DNA from: Rathayibacter tanaceti
GTDB taxonomy: Bacteria; Actinomycetota; Actinomycetes; Actinomycetales; Microbacteriaceae
Direction: 5' to 3'
Length of the DNA: 64,000 nucleotides
NCBI RefSeq assembly: GCF_001634385.1
Contig: NZ_LIIN01000001.1
Span: 1-64,000, forward strand
Under the pieces are notes generated by a model. That model did not search any database. It was not told the DNA's origin and worked only from the letters and a program-made list of their open reading frames with translations. Below are positions 28,712 through 38,643 of the stretch, piece by piece; position 1 is the first letter of the stretch, and each line of letters opens with the position of its first letter. The translations under genes and the position numbers were made by a program.

Positions 28712-29739
28712 CCGGTGAGGCACTGCAGCATTCCGGCCCCTTCCGTGCTGGCGACCGCGTCCAGCTCACCGGCCCGAAGGGACGGATGAACACCATCACG
28801 CTCGTTCCGGGCAAGGTGTTCCACACCCACCGCGGAGGCATCGAGCACGACACCGTCATCGGCCTGCCCGACGGCTCCGTGGTCACCAACACCGTCGGCG
28901 TCGACCACCTGGCGCTACGTCCCCTGCTCGCCGACTTCGTCATGTCGATGCCCCGCGGAGCAGCGATCGTCTACCCGAAGGACGCCGCCCAGATCCTCGC
29001 GCTGGCCGACGTCTTCCCCGGCGCTCGCGTCGTCGAGGCGGGCGTCGGCTCCGGGGCCCTCTCGCTCTGGCTGCTGCGCGCGGTCGGCCCCGCGGGTCGC
29101 CTGGCGTCGTTCGAGCGGAGGGAGGAGTTCGCCGAGGTCGCCCGCGCCAACGTCGAGACGTTCCTCGGTTACGCGCCGGACAACTGGAGCGTCACCGTCG
29201 GAGACCTGGTGGAGGCGCTGCCCGGCACCGTTCCCTCCGGTGAGGCCGACCGTGTCGTCCTCGACATGCTCGCGCCCTGGGAGTGCCTCGATGTCGCCGC
29301 CGAGGCGCTCACGCCCGGGGGAGTGCTGCTCTGTTACGTCGCCACCGTCACGCAGCTCTCGCGGGTGGCCGAGGCGATCCGGTCGTCCGGACTCTTCACG
29401 AACCCCTCCTCGAACGAGACGATGGTGCGCGGTTGGCACGTCGAGGGACTCGCCGTCCGCCCCGACCATAGGATGATCGGCCACACCGGCTTCCTGATCA
29501 CTGCTCGTCGGCTCGCGCCGGACACCGTCCTCCCCGAACTCAAGCGCCGTCCCTCGAAGACCGACTTCAGCGACGAGGACGTCGAAGCCTGGACGCCGGG
29601 CGCGCTCGGCGAACGCGCCGTCAGCCCGAAGAGCCTGCGCAAGCGCGTGCGCGAGTCCGCCGCCAGTGCCGAGCTCTCGCGGGCGCGCGGCTTCGGCGAG
29701 GAGGCGGCCGGAGCCGGCGGCGACGAGGGCATCCTCTAA
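28708..29739 (+). CDS. trmI: tRNA (adenine-58-N1)-methyltransferase TrmI
   Basis: SAM-dependent methyltransferase forming m1A58 in the T loop of tRNAs, 343 residues. The N-terminal beta domain contains GKVFHTHRGGIEHDTVIGLPDG-like sequence, the family signature. The Rossmann fold has VVEAGVGSGALSLWLLRAVGP (SAM motif I) and DRVVLDMLAPWECL. The last 60 residues are a basic tail (SPKSLRKRVRESA) seen in some actinobacterial members. The start overlaps the HAD stop (ATGA). In other actinobacteria the gene is followed by arc, dop, pup and prcBA, which are absent here. Confidence 0.93.
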   Translation: MTGEALQHSGPFRAGDRVQLTGPKGRMNTITLVPGKVFHTHRGGIEHDTVIGLPDGSVVTNTVGVDHLALRPLLADFVMSMPRGAAIVYPKDAAQILALADVFPGARVVEAGVGSGALSLWLLRAVGPAGRLASFERREEFAEVARANVETFLGYAPDNWSVTVGDLVEALPGTVPSGEADRVVLDMLAPWECLDVAAEALTPGGVLLCYVATVTQLSRVAEAIRSSGLFTNPSSNETMVRGWHVEGLAVRPDHRMIGHTGFLITARRLAPDTVLPELKRRPSKTDFSDEDVEAWTPGALGERAVSPKSLRKRVRESAASAELSRARGFGEEAAGAGGDEGIL

Positions 29740-29808
29740 GCTGTTCCCGGCCTCCGGGCCGTCACCACCCCGGGCGTCACCGCTCCCCTTCTCCCGAATC
29801 GAGGACCC

Positions 29809-30771
29809 GTGCGCAGGACCACCGCGCTCATCGCCGGCATCGGCATCGTCGCCGCACTCACGGGATGCTCCGCGTCCTCCTCACAGGCGGACTGCGACGC
29901 ACCCTTCTCCTCCGGGAACTCCTCGTCGGCGGTCAGCGCGACGGGAGACTTCGGCTCAAAGCCCGAGGTCACCGTGCCGACGCCGCTCAAGGCTGACGGC
30001 ACCCAGGTCAGCACTCTGATCGAGGGCTCGGGATCCCCGCTCGAGAAGGGGCAGCTGGTCACGATCGACTACACGCTGGTGAACGGAGCCGACGGCACCG
30101 TGCTCGAGACATCGCCCTACGACGGATCGAGCAGCGCGCGATTCGGCGTCGGCGGTGCCGGGCTGGTCGGCCTCAACGAGGGCCTGCTGTGCACCCGGGT
30201 GGGCTCGCGGGTGGCGATCGCCATCGCTCCGGAGGACGGCTTCGGCCAGGCCTCCGCGCAGCTGGGCATCTCGCCCGACGACACGCTCGTCCTCGTCGCC
30301 GACGTGCGCAGCGCCTCCCTCGCCCGCGCCGACGGAGCGGCCCAGCCCGTGCCCGACGGCTTCCCGAACGTGACGCTGGGCACCGACGGCCGCCCGGGTC
30401 TCGCGAAGCCCTCCGGCGACGCTCCGACCGATCTGCGTATAGCGCAGCTGAAGAAGGGCGACGGCGACGTCATCGCCGAGGGCGACCAGGTGGTCGTCGC
30501 GTACACGGGTTGGACGTGGAGCGACGGCAAGGTCTTCGACTCCAGCTGGGAGAAGGGCGGGCCCGCGGTGTTCGCCGCCGCCGACGGCTCGACCACCCAG
30601 GGAGGCGTCATCCCCGGCTTCGCGAAGGCGCTGGTCGGCCAGCCCGTCGGATCCCAGGTGATCGCGGTCATTCCTCCGGACCAGGGCTACGGAGCCCAGG
30701 GCTCGCCGCAGGGCGGGATCCCCGGCGGCGCGACGCTGATCTTCGTCGCCGACATCCTCGGAAAGGCCTGA
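29809..30771 (+). CDS. FKBP-type peptidyl-prolyl isomerase lipoprotein
   Basis: Exported lipoprotein of 320 residues. The signal peptide MRRTTALIAGIGIVAALTGC has the lipobox LTGC with Cys20 as the lipidated residue. Two FKBP-like domains follow. The first (about 70-175) is degenerate (VTIDYTLVNGADGTVLETS). The second (about 225-320) is more typical, with VVVAYTGWTWSDGKVFDSSWEKG, GVIPGFAKALVGQPVGSQVIAVIPPDQGYG and LIFVADIL. It starts with GTG. A TAAGCT box overlapping the trmI stop (29737-29742) may be its -10. It stands before pafB as in the proteasome-linked cluster of related genomes, and depends on Lnt (same window) for lipid maturation. Confidence 0.9.
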   Translation: MRRTTALIAGIGIVAALTGCSASSSQADCDAPFSSGNSSSAVSATGDFGSKPEVTVPTPLKADGTQVSTLIEGSGSPLEKGQLVTIDYTLVNGADGTVLETSPYDGSSSARFGVGGAGLVGLNEGLLCTRVGSRVAIAIAPEDGFGQASAQLGISPDDTLVLVADVRSASLARADGAAQPVPDGFPNVTLGTDGRPGLAKPSGDAPTDLRIAQLKKGDGDVIAEGDQVVVAYTGWTWSDGKVFDSSWEKGGPAVFAAADGSTTQGGVIPGFAKALVGQPVGSQVIAVIPPDQGYGAQGSPQGGIPGGATLIFVADILGKA

Positions 30772-30784
30772 CCCGGCCCGGCCC

Positions 30785-30790
30785 TAGACT
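30785..30790 (+). promoter_or_regulatory. -10 box for a leaderless transcript (pafB)
   Basis: TAGACT ends 7 nt before GTG 30798. A GGAGGG lies between, but too close to the predicted transcript start to be needed. Confidence 0.55.
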
Positions 30791-30797
30791 GGAGGGC

Positions 30798-31805
30798 GTG
30801 CCTGCCGACGCCCCGTCCTCGAGCCGCGTCCCGGCCGAGGAGCGTCTCTTCAATCTCGTGCTGGCGCTCGTCGCCGCAGAGAACGGCCTGACGAAGGCCG
30901 ATGTGCTCTCGACGGTGCAGGGCTACCGGCAGCGGTCCGATCGGGGCGACCGGGCATCGCTCGAGCGCCAGTTCGAGCGCGACAAGGACGACCTGCGCGA
31001 GCTCGGCATCCCGATCGAGACAGTGGACGCCCCGGGAGACCCGGGGAACACTCAGACGGTCCGCTATCGGATCGCGAAGCACAGCTACGATCTCCCGGCC
31101 GATCTCACCTTCGATCCGGAGGAGCTGGCCCTCCTGCGTCTGGCGGGGGCGGTCTGGCGCGAGGGCACCCTCTCGGCCGAGTCGCGGCGCGCGCTGATCA
31201 AGTTGCGCTCGATCGGCGTCGACTCGGTCGATCCGGTCATCGGCATCAGCCCGTCGATCCGGGTCAGGGAGGCCTCCTTCGAGCCGCTGACCGCCGCGCT
31301 CGACCGCGGCCAGGTCGTGCGCTTCCCCTACCTCAAGCCCGGAGGCGAGGAGCCGCGGATCCGCACCGTGCAGCCCCGCGCCCTGGTCAACCACCAGGGC
31401 CGGTGGCACCTGTACGGCTGGGACGAGGGCGCCGCGGGAACGCGGACCTTCCTGCTCTCCCGGATCGTCGGACCGGTCACGACCGGCGGTCCCGCGCCGG
31501 AGGCCGGGGGCGATCACGCCGCGACGGCGCTCGCCCAGCTCGACGAGATCCTCCAGCGCAACAGCGCGCTGGTGCGGATCGCTCCCGCCTCCGACGCCGC
31601 GCTCCGTCTGCGCGGCCGTGCCGAGCCGGCCGGCGACGAGAACGACACGCTGCGCCTGCACTACACCGACGCCGACATCCTCGCGGACGAGCTCGCCGGC
31701 TACGGCCCCGAGGTGCGCGTCCTCGAGCCTCTGGAGCTGCGCACGCGCGTCCTCGACCGCCTCCGCCGCAGCCTCGACGACCACGCAGGAGGCGTCCATG
31801 GCTAG
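30798..31805 (+). CDS. pafB: PafB, WYL-domain transcriptional activator subunit
   Basis: N-terminal half of the PafBC heterodimer, which activates the LexA-independent DNA-damage response in mycobacteria and relatives. It has 335 residues. The winged-helix region is at about 12-75 (EERLFNLVLALVAAENGLTKADV; LERQFERDKDDLRELGIPIET). The WYL domain is at about 155-225, with RVREASFEPL, VVRFPYLKPGG, RTVQPRALVNHQGRWHLYGWDE and RTFLLSRI; the WYL triad itself reads WHLYGWD. The C-terminal WCX-type domain follows. The stop TAG lies 5 bases inside the pafC start, so the pair is translationally coupled. Confidence 0.92.
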   Translation: MPADAPSSSRVPAEERLFNLVLALVAAENGLTKADVLSTVQGYRQRSDRGDRASLERQFERDKDDLRELGIPIETVDAPGDPGNTQTVRYRIAKHSYDLPADLTFDPEELALLRLAGAVWREGTLSAESRRALIKLRSIGVDSVDPVIGISPSIRVREASFEPLTAALDRGQVVRFPYLKPGGEEPRIRTVQPRALVNHQGRWHLYGWDEGAAGTRTFLLSRIVGPVTTGGPAPEAGGDHAATALAQLDEILQRNSALVRIAPASDAALRLRGRAEPAGDENDTLRLHYTDADILADELAGYGPEVRVLEPLELRTRVLDRLRRSLDDHAGGVHG

Positions 31806-32792
31806 GCTCGCTCGCTTCAGGCTCGCGATCGCCTCGCCGTGCTGCTCTCGCTCGTGCCCTACCTGCTCGACCGCGGGCGCGTCTCGGTGCACGAGGTGGC
31901 CGAGCACTTCGAGATCCCCGAGGAGGAGGTGCGCCGCGCCGTGCGCCTCATCGCCGTCTCCGGGATCCCCGGCGAGACGGCGCAGTACCAGGCCAACGAC
32001 CTGTTCGACATCAGCTGGGACGACTTCGAGGAGAACGACCACATCGTCCTGACCCAGCAGGTCGCGATAGACGAGTCGCCCCGGTTCTCGGCGCGTGAGG
32101 CCGCCGCTCTGATCGCCGGTATGCAGTACCTCGCGGCGCTCCCCGAGAACCAGGGCAACGATCGGATCGCCTCCCTGATGGGCAAGCTCTCGCGAGGAGC
32201 CTCGTCCGCGCCCAGCGCCGTGGCCGTCTCGCGCGGCACAGCCGACAGCACCGTAGCGCTGCTCCGCTCGGCGATGGCCTCCGCCACCCAGGTCGCCTTC
32301 GACTACCGCAGCGCGCGGGGCGAGACGGAGTCCCGGCTCGTCGACCCCTTCGTGCTCGAGTCCGTCGACCGCGACTGGTACCTCCGTGGCTGGGACCATC
32401 TACGGGAGGGAGTGCGGACCTTCCGGGTCGACCGGATGAGCTCGCTCCGCGACACGGGGACCCCGATCGTCCGCCGCCGGAACGAGGTGACCCTCTCGGA
32501 GCGGCTGTTCGAGGCCTCCGATTCGGACCTCGTCGTGGAGTTGCGCGTCGCGCCGAGCGCTGTGGTCCTGCTCGGCGACTACGCGGTGGATGCCGAGTTC
32601 CCCGATCCTGCACCGAGCGACGAGGACAGCGCTGTCCTCGTGCGGCTCCGCGTAGCGCACTTGGAGGGGTTGACCCGCCTGGTTTCGTCGCTCGCGGGCT
32701 TGGTGACGGTGGTGGCGCCCTCGGAGGCGCGTTCCGCGGTAGCCCAGTGGGCGGCGGCCGCTCTGGCCGCGAACGAAGAGGAGGCGTCGTGA
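31798..32792 (+). CDS. pafC: PafC, WYL-domain transcriptional activator subunit (frameshifted at the start)
   Basis: Partner of PafB. ATG 31798 has an excellent AGGAGG (31787-31792). After MARLAR the frame breaks near 31815; adding one G (cgG-ctt-cag) gives LQARDRLAVLLSLVPYLLDRGRVSVHEVAEHF, the usual start. Without it translation would have to begin at GTG 31839. The winged-helix region is followed by a WYL domain (VAFDYRSARGETESRLVDPFVLESVDRDWYLRGWD; RTFRVDRM) and a WCX domain, about 331 residues in total. A small membrane protein starts inside its stop codon, followed by tatA and tatC, as in other actinobacteria. Confidence 0.9.
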
Positions 32793-33118
32793 CCTGGTGG
32801 TCGTGGATCCTGATCTGGCTGGTGCTCGTGCTGGCCGCTTTGGCCGTGCTCGTCCTGTTCGCACTCTCCTACTGGCGCAAGGGAAGGCTCCTGCTCGGTC
32901 AGCTCGCAGAGGTCACCGCGAAACTCGAGGCGGTGAGCCCTGGCGCCATCGAGGCAGCACCGCCACGACCGGGGTCGTCGCTGTTCGCGGATCGGGATGC
33001 GGTCCGGCGCCGGCACGAGGCGCGGCGCGACGCCCGGCGCGACAGGATCGACCACTCTCGGTCGTCGCGGGTCGAACGGGGTAAGCTCCTGATACACCGC
33101 AACCGACAAGTGAAGTGA
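32789..33118 (+). CDS. Small single-pass membrane protein before tatA
   Basis: A 109-residue protein with an N-terminal tryptophan-rich membrane segment (residues 2-27, [19 protein letters not shown] and on), then a helical stretch with a leucine heptad feel ([16 protein letters not shown]), a proline-rich spacer and a very basic C-terminus ([17 protein letters not shown]). GTG 32789 overlaps the pafC stop and has GAGGAGG before it. Its position between pafC and tatA suggests co-expression with the Tat translocase or PafBC; I know of no assigned function. Confidence 0.78.
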   Translation: MTWWSWILIWLVLVLAALAVLVLFALSYWRKGRLLLGQLAEVTAKLEAVSPGAIEAAPPRPGSSLFADRDAVRRRHEARRDARRDRIDHSRSSRVERGKLLIHRNRQVK

Positions 33119-33125
33119 GTCTGTA

Positions 33126-33389
33126 ATGTTCGCTGGCCTCCAGGGGTGGCACCTCCTGATCATCCTCGCCGTGATCCTCCTGCTCTTCGGTGCGCCCAAG
33201 CTCCCGCAGCTCGCCCGCAGCGTCGGGCAGTCGATGCGTATCTTCAAGAGCGAGGTCAAGACCATGAAGGACGAGGACGGCACTGAGCGCAGTGAGTCGG
33301 CCGAGGGGACCACCGGCACCGCCGCGGGCTCCACGGGTTCGACCACCGCCACCGGCACCACCACGCCGCCCGAGTCCCCGATCAAGTAA
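33126..33389 (+). CDS. tatA: Sec-independent translocase subunit TatA
   Basis: Pore-forming Tat component of 87 residues. It has a short N-terminal membrane helix ([15 protein letters not shown]), the hinge [17 protein letters not shown] and an amphipathic helix, then a flexible Thr/Ser/Gly tail. A TAAGCT box (33082-33087) 38 nt upstream may be its -10. Its TAA overlaps the tatC ATG by one base. No tatB is adjacent, as is usual in this arrangement. Confidence 0.95.
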   Translation: MFAGLQGWHLLIILAVILLLFGAPKLPQLARSVGQSMRIFKSEVKTMKDEDGTERSESAEGTTGTAAGSTGSTTATGTTTPPESPIK

Positions 33390-34210
33390 TGACCTCCGTG
33401 GCAGAGAAGAAGCCACGGACGAAGCGATCGAAGAACCCCGATGGGCGCATGTCGCTCGGGGCGCACCTGATCGAGCTTCGCAACAGGCTCTTCAAATCGG
33501 CGATCGCGATCGTGATCTGTTGCGTCGTCGGCTGGTTCGCCTCGGAATGGGTCTTCGAATCGCTGAAGGCTCCCATCGCCGTCGTTGCCGCAAGCCAGGG
33601 CAAAGAGGCGATCCTCAACTTCCCGACCATCGCCGGAGCCTTCGACCTGAGGCTGCAGATCGCGATCACGGTGGGAATCGTCCTGGCGAGCCCGGTCTGG
33701 CTCTACCAGGTCTGGGCGTTCCTCGTCCCGGGGCTCACCCGCAAAGAGATGAAGTACGGCCTCGGGTTCATCCTGACCGCCATTCCGCTGTTCTTCGCAG
33801 GATGCGCGGCCGGCTGGTTCGTGTTCCCGCACATCGTGGAGTTGCTGACCGGCTTCACCGGCTCCGACGCGGCGAGCTTCCTCGACGCCAAGATCTACTA
33901 CGAGTTCGTGCTCAAGCTCGTCCTCGTTGTCGGAATCGCCTTCGTGCTTCCGGTGTTCCTCGTGCTGCTCAACTTCCTCGGCGTCCTGCCCGGGATGCTG
34001 ATCCTCAAGTCGTGGCGACTGGCGATCATGGCGATCGTTCTGTTCACCGCGATCGCGACGCCGGCGGCCGACCCGATCTCAATGTTCCTCTTGGCCATCC
34101 CGATCATCTTCCTGTTCTTCCTGGCCTGCGGGATCGCGATCCTGCACGACAGACGAGCAGCGAAGCGCCAGATCGTGTTCGACGGCAGTCCCTCCGACCT
34201 GCCGGCGTGA
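33389..34210 (+). CDS. tatC: Sec-independent translocase subunit TatC
   Basis: Six-helix membrane receptor for twin-arginine signal peptides, 273 residues. The N-terminal cytoplasmic segment carries the conserved GAHLIELRNRLF, where the Glu binds the RR motif. Membrane segments and conserved loops follow, including SPVWLYQVWAFLVPGLTRKE and the last periplasmic region before FLLAIPIIFLFFLACGIAIL. It overlaps tatA at the start and the HelY-type helicase at its stop (GTG within TGA), so all three are coupled. Confidence 0.96.
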   Translation: MTSVAEKKPRTKRSKNPDGRMSLGAHLIELRNRLFKSAIAIVICCVVGWFASEWVFESLKAPIAVVAASQGKEAILNFPTIAGAFDLRLQIAITVGIVLASPVWLYQVWAFLVPGLTRKEMKYGLGFILTAIPLFFAGCAAGWFVFPHIVELLTGFTGSDAASFLDAKIYYEFVLKLVLVVGIAFVLPVFLVLLNFLGVLPGMLILKSWRLAIMAIVLFTAIATPAADPISMFLLAIPIIFLFFLACGIAILHDRRAAKRQIVFDGSPSDLPA

Positions 34211-36646
34211 CCGAACCGTCTCCTGCAGAGCGTTTCGCCGCGTTCCGCACCCGACAGGGCCATGCGAGGGTCGAGGCGTTCCGCTCGACCCTCGCATTCG
34301 ACCTCGACCCGTTCCAGTACGAGGCGTGCAGCGCGCTCGACGACGGGCACAGCGTCCTGGTCGCCGCACCCACGGGCGCAGGCAAGACAGCGGTCGCCGA
34401 ATTCGCGATCCACCTCGCCATGCAGGATCCGGCGGCGAAGGTCTTCTACACGACGCCGATGAAGGCGCTCAGCAATCAGAAGTTCCAGGAGTTCGTCCAG
34501 GACTATGGAGCGTCCGAGGTCGGCCTGCTCACGGGCGACTCCAATGTGAATGCCCGTGCTCGGATCGTCGTGATGACGACCGAGGTCCTCCGCAACATGC
34601 TCTACGCCGACTCCGATCTGCTCCGCGATCTGGCGTACGTCGTCATGGACGAGGTGCACTATCTGGCCGACCGGTTCCGCGGCGCGTGTGGGAGGAGGTC
34701 ATCATCCACCTCCCGCAGCGCGTCCGGCTGGTCTCGCTGAGCGCGACCGTGTCGAACGCCGAGGAGTTCGGCGACTGGCTCCACACCGTCCGCGGCGAGA
34801 CGGAGGTGATCGTCTCGGAGGAGCGTCCGGTGCCGCTCGACCAGCACGTGCTGGTCGGCGGCAAGCTGGTCGATCTGTTCGACTCGTCCGGCCGCGCCGC
34901 GACCAACAGGGTGAACCCCGAGCTCGCGCGGATGGCACAGGGCGGTTCGAGGGTCGAGCGCGGCGCCAGAGGCGGACGCGGTTCCGGTCGTGGTGGGCGT
35001 GGGCCGTACCAGGCCGCGCCGAGGGAGGAGGCGGTGCTGCGCTCGGACGTCGTCGAGATCCTCCGAGGCAAGAACCTGCTGCCGGCCATTTTCTTCGTGT
35101 TCAGCCGGGCGGGATGCGATCAGGCCGTGCGTCAGGTGCTGCGCTCGGGAGTGCGGCTCACGGAGCGGCACGAACGCGACGAGATTCGCGCGATCGTCGA
35201 GGAGCGCTGTCGCACCATCCGCGACGAGGACCTCGCCGTGCTCGGCTACTGGGAATGGCTCGACGGGCTACAGCGCGGTGTCGCCGCCCACCACGCCGGG
35301 ATGCTACCGGCCTTCAAGGAGGTCGTGGAGGAGTTGTTCCTACGCCGTCTGGTTCGCGTCGTCTTCGCGACCGAGACACTCGCCCTGGGGATCAACATGC
35401 CCGCGCGGACGGTCGTGCTCGAGAAGCTCGAGAAGTTCAACGGCGAAGCGCGGGTCCCTGTGACACCGGGGGAGTACACGCAGCTCACCGGCCGGGCCGG
35501 ACGCCGCGGGATCGACGTGGAGGGCCACTCGGTGATCCAGTGGCGCGGCGGAATGGATCCGCAGGCCGTCGCCTCCCTCGCCTCCCGCCGCACGTACCCC
35601 CTCAACTCGAGCTTCCGGCCCAGCTACAACATGTCGGCGAACCTCATCGAGCAGTTCGGCCGAGCGCGCACCCGCGAGATCCTCGAGTCGTCGTTCGCGC
35701 AGTTCCAGGCAGACCGTTCCGTGGTCGACCTCGCGCGTCGGGTACGGCAGCAAGAGGAGTCGCTCGAGGGTTACGTCACGGCGATGCAGTGCCATCTCGG
35801 CGACTTCGAGCAGTACGCGGCGATCCGACGCGAGATCGGCGATCTCGAACGCAGGGGAGCGGTGCGCGGTGAATCGGCCTCGCACGCCGAGCGGGAGAAG
35901 CGCCAGGGCCAGTTGACGAGTCTTCGCCGTCGGATGAAGGCTCACCCCTGCCATGCCTGCTCCGACCGCGAGCAGCACGCTCGCTGGGCCGAGCGCTGGT
36001 GGAAGCTGCGCCGCGAGACCGATGAGATCGAACGGCAGATCCGCTCGCGCACCGGCGCTGTGGCGCGCATCTTCGACCGCATCACCGAGGTTCTGCTCGA
36101 GCTCGGCTACTTCCGCCGCGACGACCTCGCGGAGCTCTCGCTCACGCCGAATGGTCGGACGCTGCGCCGCATCTACGGCGAACGCGATCTCCTCGTCGCC
36201 GAATGCCTGCGGAAGCAGGCCTGGACCGAACTCGATCCCGCGGCCTCGCCGCGATGGCGTGCTGCCTCGTCTTCGAGCCCCGGCGAGAGGAGGGGACTCT
36301 CGGTGAGAGGTTCCTTCCCCGAGGCGCGTTCCCTGAGGCGCTCGAGAGGACGCAGCTGCTGTGGGCCCGCCTCGACGACGTCGAGCGCGATCACCGTCTC
36401 CCGGGCAGCAGTCCTCTCTCGACGAGCCTCGCCCTGTCGATGAACATGTGGGCGAAGGGCATGCCGCTCGACGCGGTGCTCCGTGAATCCGACATGGCCG
36501 CCGGCGACTTCGTGCGCTGGGCTAAGCAGACCATCGACCTCCTCGATCAGCTCTCGGTGGTTGCCGAGGGCAAGGTGGGGCGGGCCGCGCGGACCGCCCT
36601 CGATCTGGTGCGCCGAGGGATCGTCGCCCACTCGACGGTCGCATGA
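34207..36646 (+). CDS. helY: HelY/Ski2-type DEAD/DEAH RNA helicase (two frameshifts)
   Basis: Superfamily 2 RNA helicase with a C-terminal DSHCT domain, about 813 residues once repaired. Seen in order: Walker A APTGAGKT, FYTTPMKALSNQKF, MDEVHYL, SLSATVSN, AAHHAGMLPAFKE, QLTGRAGRRGIDVEGH and, near the end, MNMWAKGMPLDAVL. One base is missing near 34685, between DRFRGA and VWEEVIIHLPQRVRL, and a second near 36241, between WTELDPA and LAAMACCLVFEPRREE. Neither half-frame makes sense alone. Start GTG 34207 overlaps tatC; stop overlaps lnt (ATGA). Such a large intact-looking helicase with two lone deletions is better explained by sequence error than decay. Confidence 0.9.
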
Positions 36647-38185
36647 GGCCGCTTCCTCCTCCAGCGGACGGGCGCACAGTCCCGCTGTGGGTCGCGGTGC
36701 CCCTCTCTGCGCTCGGCGGGGCGGTGCTCGACCGCGGTTTCCCCGACTCCGATGTCTGGCCGCTCGCGATCGTCGGAACGGCCGCGATCCTCTTCGCTCT
36801 CGCGGGGCGCGGCTTCTGGAGCGGTGCCCTCGTCGGCCTCGTCGGCGGAGGCGTCTTCTGGGGCGTACACATCTCCTGGCTGACCCTCTACCTCGGTCTG
36901 GTCCCGTGGGCCGCTCTGGCCGTGCTCCAGGCGATCTTCTTCTCCCTCTCCGCAGGCCTGATGGCGGTCGCGTCGACGCGGGGCTACCGGGTCTGGACGG
37001 GTCCGCTCGGCCGGATGGTGGGCCTGCCCGCTGTGCTCGCCGCCCTGTGGATCGGGCGTGAGACGGTCACGAACGTCTGGCCGTACGGCGGATTCGCCTG
37101 GGGCAGGCTGGCCCTCTCCCAGTCCATCAGTCCGCTCGCCGGATTAGCCGCCTGGGTCGCTTCGCCGGGCTCGGCTTCGTCGTCGCGTTCCTCGCGGCTG
37201 TGCTCGCCCAAGCGGTTCGCACGGTCTCGGTGCCGGCCTCGTCGCGCTCGACCGCGCTCGTGGCTTCGCCGTCGTGGCGCTCGTCTTCCCGGCCTGGCCG
37301 GCTCCGACGGAGGGGACGACGCGGATCGCGGCGGTGCAGGGTGACTCCGATGCGGGCCTGTTCTCGCAGAGCTATCGGGGGCAGATCCTCGAGGATCACA
37401 CCTCGGCGACCCTGCCGATCCTCGACGAGGACGTCGACATGGTCGTCTGGCCCGAGAACGGTGTCGACATCGACCCGACGCGCAACGCTCAGTCGGCGGC
37501 GGTTCTCGACTACCTCAGCCGCACGATGGACGTCCCCTTCATCGTCGGCACGATCACCAACCCCTCCGACGACGTCTTCTACAACAGCTCGCTGCTGTGG
37601 AAGGCGGGGGAGGGAGCGACCCAGGTCTACGACAAGATGCACCCCGTTCCCTTCGCCGAGTACATGCCCGATCGTGCCTTCTGGCGCTTGTTCGCCCCCG
37701 ACCTCGTCGATCTGGTCAGTCGTGACTACTCGATCGGGACTCGGCCGAATGTGTTCGACGTGAACGGAGTGCTGGCCGGCATCGCGATCTGCTTCGACAT
37801 CTCGGACGACGCCCTGACCAACGCCATGATCGACGGGGGAGCGCAGGTCATCCTCGGGCAGACCAACAACGCCGATTTCGGCCGCACGGACGAGAGCGTG
37901 CAGCAGCTCGCGATCGCGCGCCTCCGGGCCATCGAGACCGGGCGCAGCGTCGTCAACATCTCCACCGTCGGAACCAGCGCGATCATCGCACCCGACGGGT
38001 CGACGATCGATTCCCTGACATGGTTCGAGCCGGGTGCCATGGTGGACGAGGTCCCCCTCGCCTCCACCACGACCCCGGCTCTCGTGTGGGCTCGCGACCT
38101 CGGCTGGTACTTCCTGGCCGTCGGCCTCGTCGGCACGGTCTCGTTCGTCCTCAGGACTCGCGTGCCGCGCCGCCGCTCCCGCTGA
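36643..38185 (+). CDS. lnt: Apolipoprotein N-acyltransferase Lnt (two frameshifts)
   Basis: Membrane enzyme that N-acylates the lipidated cysteine of lipoproteins. The first 160 residues give membrane helices (VAVPLSALGGAVLDRGF; GFWSGALVGLVGGGVFWGVH) and WPYGGFAWGRLALSQS. Single G deletions near 37159 (AWV-GFAGLGFVVAF) and 37262 (ALV-GFAVVALVFPAW) must be restored to reach the nitrilase domain, where the catalytic triad is Glu in WPENG, Lys in YDKMHPVPF and Cys in AICFDI. A last membrane helix and a basic end (RRRSR) follow. Repaired length is about 514 residues, normal for Lnt. The start overlaps the helicase stop (ATGA). Confidence 0.9.
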
Positions 38186-38191
38186 GCTGCG

Positions 38192-38557
38192 CTAAGCGCC
38201 GATTTTGTGCTCGCCGCGACGCGCACGAAGGTAGGCGAGCCGCTCCTCGAGCAGTTCCTCCAGCTCGGCGCGGGTGCGGCGCTCGAGCAGCATGTCCCAG
38301 TGGGTTCGGGGAGCCTTCTGCTCGCCCTTGTCCACGACGACCGGCTTCGAGTCCACCATCAGAGTCGCCTCGTGTCCGCACGAGCGGCACTCCCAGGTCT
38401 CTGGCGCCTCGGCATCGGCCGAGAACACCATGTCGGTGTCGTGGCCGCAATTGGCGCAGTGGTACTCGTAGGTCGATCGCGGGGAGAAGACGACGCCTTC
38501 TTCGCTCTGCAGGCTCTGGGATCCGAGCCGCATTCCTCGCAAGCTTCGATCTGCCAT
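38192..38557 (-). CDS. rbpA: RNA polymerase-binding protein RbpA
   Basis: Actinobacterial transcription activator that binds sigma factor and the RNA polymerase beta' subunit and stabilises open complexes. It has 121 residues. The N-terminal tail and core read RSLRGMRLGSQSLQSEEGVVF; the zinc-binding-type core has YHCANCGHD and WECRSCGHEA, two CxxC pairs; the C-terminal sigma-interaction domain contains KAPRTHWDMLLERRTRAELEELL. A GAGAGGAGA Shine-Dalgarno precedes its ATG. It converges with lnt (6-bp gap). Confidence 0.97.
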   Translation of the reverse strand: MADRSLRGMRLGSQSLQSEEGVVFSPRSTYEYHCANCGHDTDMVFSADAEAPETWECRSCGHEATLMVDSKPVVVDKGEQKAPRTHWDMLLERRTRAELEELLEERLAYLRARRGEHKIGA

Positions 38558-38643
38558 TGTGTGGTCTCCTCTCGCTGTGCTCCACCAGTGTCAACGTCGT
38601 ACCTGGAGGTGGACTTCCGGTCCCTGCCTTTGCCAGAAAATCC

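Noticed and set aside
34207-38185. Programmed frameshifting in the helicase and lnt genes
   Set aside because: No slippery heptamer or downstream pseudoknot is evident, and the breaks share a context with those in unrelated genes.
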